From positions 6,321,968 through 6,385,967 of the forward strand of contig OU342809.1 in NCBI GenBank assembly GCA_910591455.2: a stretch of 64,000 nucleotides of DNA. The letters are read 5' to 3'. The DNA comes from Pholis gunnellus (taxonomy: Eukaryota > Chordata > Actinopteri > Perciformes > Pholidae). The notes below the pieces were generated by a model that was not told where the DNA came from, ran no database searches, and saw only the letters and a list, made by a program, of their open reading frames with translations. A program made the position numbers and the translations under genes. Below are positions 60,980 through 64,000 of this stretch, one piece after another; the first letter of the stretch is position 1; each line of letters opens with the position of its first letter.

Positions 60980-62665
60980 GTCAGTTATAATTCAGTAATG
61001 TGTTCTCGGGTACAATGATGCAATGCAATACAGAAAAGAACTAGCAAGGTGCACGCAGTATGCAGATCTCCACCAGGTGTATCTACAACCACCACTGCTG
61101 TGTGATTGAATGAATACGACTCACAATTGGCTAATCCCCAGTCTAGACACTGATGGGCTGTAAGGTTTCGTGAAATTCAAACAAAAAAACAAGCGGTGAT
61201 GTATGCAGGCAAGCAGCTCAAAGTCGTTGTATAGTACGCTACATGCAATCTTGCCACAAACAAAATTAAACTAAGCAGTATGCCCGTTTAGCTGCAGCTG
61301 AGTTGCGTCAAGGTACAGCAGTGTGTGTATTGGTAGTTATGTTAGCTGTTAACTGTAAGCGGTTAGACAAACACACCGTTCAAAACAATAAAAGGTACCC
61401 TCAGAGCAGCGGCCGATAGGTACGCAGCAGTGTGTGTACTGGTAGTTCTGTTAGCTGTTAGCGGTTAGCCAAACACACCGTCCAAACCAATAAAAGTAGG
61501 CTACAGAGCAGAGGCCGAGAGGTACGCAGCAGTGTGTGTACTGGTAGTTCTGTTAGCTGTTAGCAGTTAGCCAAACACACCGTCCAAACAAATAAAAGTA
61601 GGCTACAGAGCAGAGGCCGAGAGGTACGCAGCAGTGTGTGTACTGGTAGTTCTGTTAGCTGTTAGCGGTTAGCCAAACACACTGTCCAAACCACTCTGGC
61701 GCAGAGTAGGAACTGGGGGGCGGAGATGGCGGCCAGACTCAGAAATAACAATGCTGTAATAAATGATTCGGTTTAAGGCAAAGTTTAGGCACAATTCCAA
61801 TATGACATTTCCTGCAGTACATTTCAGTGCTGTCTGAGAACCTCTGCTGGACATTCAGCAAAACTACATGTCATATTCAATAAATAAGAATCAAAACTGA
61901 GTTGAGTGGATTCCTTGCTAAATGTAATGAGATTACAGATTATTAATATATCTGATAAAACAGTCACAACAATGCTGATGCTCTCTGCCACTCTACTAGT
62001 GACTCTCACAGGTGAAAATAATCCCACCATGTGATACAGTGACCACAGACACATGAGCATGATCATTAAAGTCCTTGCCAAGACCAAATTACTCTTACTT
62101 ACATTATTTATATCAGCAACAGTATTCATGGCCGTGGAGCCCCTAATGTGATAGTGGAATAATTACAGGCTTTGACCATGTTTAATTAAAATTAATAAAT
62201 CAATTTAGCAGTTTTGAAAAGCTATAACTAATTAATTAATTCAATTTTCATTTCCATTACTTAGAATAAAACTCATTAAATCGTTACATTTGTTGATTCT
62301 ATTTACTTATTGCAAATGAATACTGAAATGGAATTACAACATATTTGTACATTTGAATTTAACACATTGTTTTCAACATTTACAGTTTCCATTTTGTAAT
62401 TGCTCTAATTCAAACACAGCTCTACCTGATTAAAGATGTATAAACCGTGTACCACCTAAACATGTAATTAAGTCAGACCCACAGTAGTTGAACACGCTCT
62501 GTTTGGCTCGACTCCTGCCGACACCAAGTAGCAGGCTGCTCACACAGCTAAATTTCCAGCTGTGTGAGAAGATATTTGCTTTACTGTTAAAGAGATGATG
62601 CTTGTGGAAAGTGCTTTAAAGTGTGCTGTATTCAATGACTGCCATGCTCTGGTATGACTCCACAG
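60980..62665 (+). other. syt12: syt12 intron between coding exons 4 and 5
   Basis: Bounded by GT (60980) and AG (62665). The main feature is the 102-bp minisatellite at 61312-61695; the remainder is AT-rich with no recognised exon. Confidence 0.7.
61312..61695. repeat. 102-bp minisatellite, about 3.7 copies
   Basis: The string ggtacgcagcagtgtgtgta begins at 61419, 61521 and 61623, a period of exactly 102. A diverged first unit starts at 61312 (ggtacagcagtgtgtgtatt), 107 bases before the next. Each unit contains ctgttagctgttagcggtta and gccaaacacaccgtccaaac. The last copy breaks off near 61695. The later copies are almost identical, which suggests recent expansion. Confidence 0.92.
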
Positions 62666-62786
62666 GCTGTGGATGCAGTTGGGGAGATCCTGTTGTCTCT
62701 CAGCTATTTGCCGACAGCAGAGCGCCTCACAGTTGTTGTGGCCAAGTGCAAGAACCTGGTGTGGACCAACAGCAAGAACACTGCAG
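62666..62786 (+). CDS. syt12: syt12 coding exon 5 (residues 288-327, plus first base of codon 328): start of C2B
   Basis: The acceptor gactccacag|gctgtg gives AVDAVGEILLSLSYLPTAER, essentially the same as mammalian SYT12. It continues LTVVVAKCKNLVWTNSKNTA. The first C2B Ca2+ loop has TN where Syt1 has MD, so an aspartate ligand is lost. One base is left before the donor gcag|gtcggg (phase 1). Confidence 0.95.
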
Positions 62787-63244
62787 GTCGGGAACATTCG
62801 TTTGTCTGCTGTTTGTGTTTTATTCATAAATGTGTGTGAATTGGAGCTGCATGAAGTGGCCGTTCCTCTCGAACTATAAATCTGTCTGCTTTTGAATCTA
62901 TACACATTTTTCAAAATCTCTCATATGCCGTGACTGAACACGATGCGTACTGACTCGCTAAAGATATGTTTATTCATATAAACAGGCAGATAGGACTTAA
63001 ATGACTTCACAATAAGTGCCACACTATCATTGTGCCGACAAAGGTCACCCTGTGAAACACTGTCATTATCATCCACAGAGCTAATTGTGTGTGCAGGACT
63101 GTGCCTGATTACTATTTAATGAGGAGTTTATTAAATACAACACTAACTGTCTGTGTGGGGGGTGTTTATGTTTGCACACGTGTAGCTTGGGTTTTAGAAG
63201 ATTTAAACTCGGCCGTCATCATATTTGCTCATTGTCGTCATCAG

Positions 63245-63378
63245 ATCCATTTGTCAAAGTGTATCTCCTGCAAGACGGCAGAAAGATCAGCAAGAAGAAG
63301 ACTTCCACCAAAAGGGACGACACGAATCCCATCTTCAACGAAGCCATGATCTTCTCTGTGCCGTCCATCGTCCTGCAG
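63245..63378 (+). CDS. syt12: syt12 coding exon 6 (codon 328 to residue 372): middle of C2B; gene continues past window
   Basis: The acceptor tcgtcatcag|atcc completes Asp in DPFVKVYLLQDGRK. It is followed by the polybasic strand ISKKKTSTKRDD and NPIFNEAMIFSVPSIVLQ, as in mammalian SYT12. The donor is ctgcag|gtgaca in phase 0. The remaining C2B (human continues with DLSLRVTV) is not found in the last 620 bases of the window. Confidence 0.95.
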
Positions 63379-63424
63379 GTGACACTTTGGACCGTGGCCA
63401 CGAAGTCCTGAACGATGAAATGAT

Positions 63425-63620
63425 GAGATGACACTTTATTAATCCACATGGGGAATTTAGGTCAAGGAATAAGATAAGATAAAATGTGATAACAAAAACA
63501 GAATAATAAACCAGCATTGCCAATAGTAACTGAAACAACAGTACTTAAAGTATTACAGCAAAAATAACAACAACAGGTGTGCAGGTATGTACATGCAGCT
63601 AAGTTATTACTATATAAATG
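63425..63620. repeat. Interspersed repeat fragment (actttattaatccacatgggg type)
   Basis: Begins with cactttattaatccacatgg followed by ggaattt and an A-rich stretch with aacaaca and acagcaaaaataacaac. This resembles the tail of a common teleost retroposon family, which I cannot name exactly. Confidence 0.45.
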
Positions 63621-63639
63621 GTTCTTAAATGTGTACTAA

Positions 63640-63840
63640 ATGTCATGGCGATACCTTCAATAGTTGTTGAGGTATTTCACTTGAAACCACAAATGTAGAC
63701 CTCATGGTGAGTCTACAAGAAAGGTCAGGGGATCACCAAAGTCTTAAGGGTTCGCCATCTGAGGTCGATGAATGTCTGTACAAAATTGCGTGTCAATCCA
63801 TCTGGTAGTTGTTCAAATATTTCATATGTTTATCCATAAA
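63640..63840. repeat. Interspersed repeat fragment (atgtctgtacaaaatt type)
   Basis: Contains tcatggcgataccttcaata, gttgttgaggtatttcact and gaatgtctgtacaaaattgc then tcaatccatctggtagttgt. The order matches a repeat common in teleosts. A short piece of what may be the same family (acatttcagtctggaccaaa) lies at about 56770-56800. Confidence 0.5.
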
Positions 63841-64000
63841 TACTAATATAAATATAACTACGATATCATCATTAAAATCTTCCTGTAATATAAAATGTGC
63901 TTGTTAAATGCATGCATCAGTCCATGCATTTAATCCCAGAGATGTAACTGCTCTTACACCTCTGGCTAGTTACAAAATGAGCCAGACAGTAATACAATTA

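Larger units (their letters stand above)
44300..64000 (+). other. syt12: syt12 gene span (3' end beyond window)
   Basis: Seen: six coding exons (53903-53948, 54682-54875, 55851-56255, 60764-60979, 62666-62786, 63245-63378) joined at GT/AG sites with phases 1, 0, 0, 0, 1. They give 1116 nt, or 372 residues. The product matches synaptotagmin-12 through the N-terminal YHLSV-(x)3-PPGWEVG, the transmembrane anchor, the Ser-rich linker, C2A and most of C2B. Known: SYT12 (Srg1) is a synaptic-vesicle synaptotagmin of about 420 residues that does not bind Ca2+; it is linked to spontaneous release and is phosphorylated by PKA. About 50-60 residues of C2B should remain in at least one exon past base 64000; I saw no such exon in 63379-64000. 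Confidence 0.95.

Overview
The window is vertebrate nuclear DNA, almost certainly from a teleost fish and probably a percomorph. It has long introns with GT...AG splice sites and dense (CA)n/(GT)n microsatellites. It also carries several interspersed sequences I recognise as typical of teleost genomes. Two orthologues of vertebrate genes can be read exon by exon, both on the + strand. There is no bacterial, viral or CRISPR-like content.

Region 1 (about 1-42.1 kb) is peak1, pseudopodium-enriched atypical kinase 1. Bases 1-16811 hold upstream sequence and/or 5' non-coding introns with no coding exon I can support. The coding sequence then runs in four exons: 16934-20265, 27332-27573, 33705-34516 and 37987-39336. 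All junctions agree in phase and the predicted protein is 1911 residues. A 3' UTR of about 2.7 kb follows and ends near an AATAAA at 42074. The protein has a long disordered scaffold with Src/Grb2/Shc/Crk-type docking motifs, then a helical dimerisation segment and a degenerate pseudokinase domain.

Region 2 (about 42.1-44.3 kb) is a short intergenic interval with no recognisable gene.

Region 3 (about 44.3-64 kb) is syt12, synaptotagmin-12, truncated by the window end. A GC-rich segment at 44.3-44.85 kb with a good donor site is the likely promoter and non-coding first exon. Six coding exons follow: 53903-53948, 54682-54875, 55851-56255, 60764-60979, 62666-62786 and 63245-63378. They encode 372 residues: the N-terminus, the transmembrane anchor, C2A and the first half of C2B. 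The last part of C2B (about 50-60 residues by comparison with the family) lies beyond base 64000.

The two genes do different jobs: peak1 is a cytoskeletal and growth-factor signalling scaffold, and syt12 is a vesicle-membrane C2 protein lacking most Ca2+ ligands. I see no functional link between them beyond being tandem neighbours. The rest is introns carrying repeats: a diverged interspersed element in opposite orientations (3.3 and 8.8 kb), a tRNA-derived SINE head (49.1 kb), a 102-bp minisatellite (61.3-61.7 kb), two near-perfect hairpins (8.16 and 55.5 kb), two homopolymer runs near 30 bases and many microsatellites. I did not find a convincing previously undescribed system. The most useful second looks are listed in the findings.
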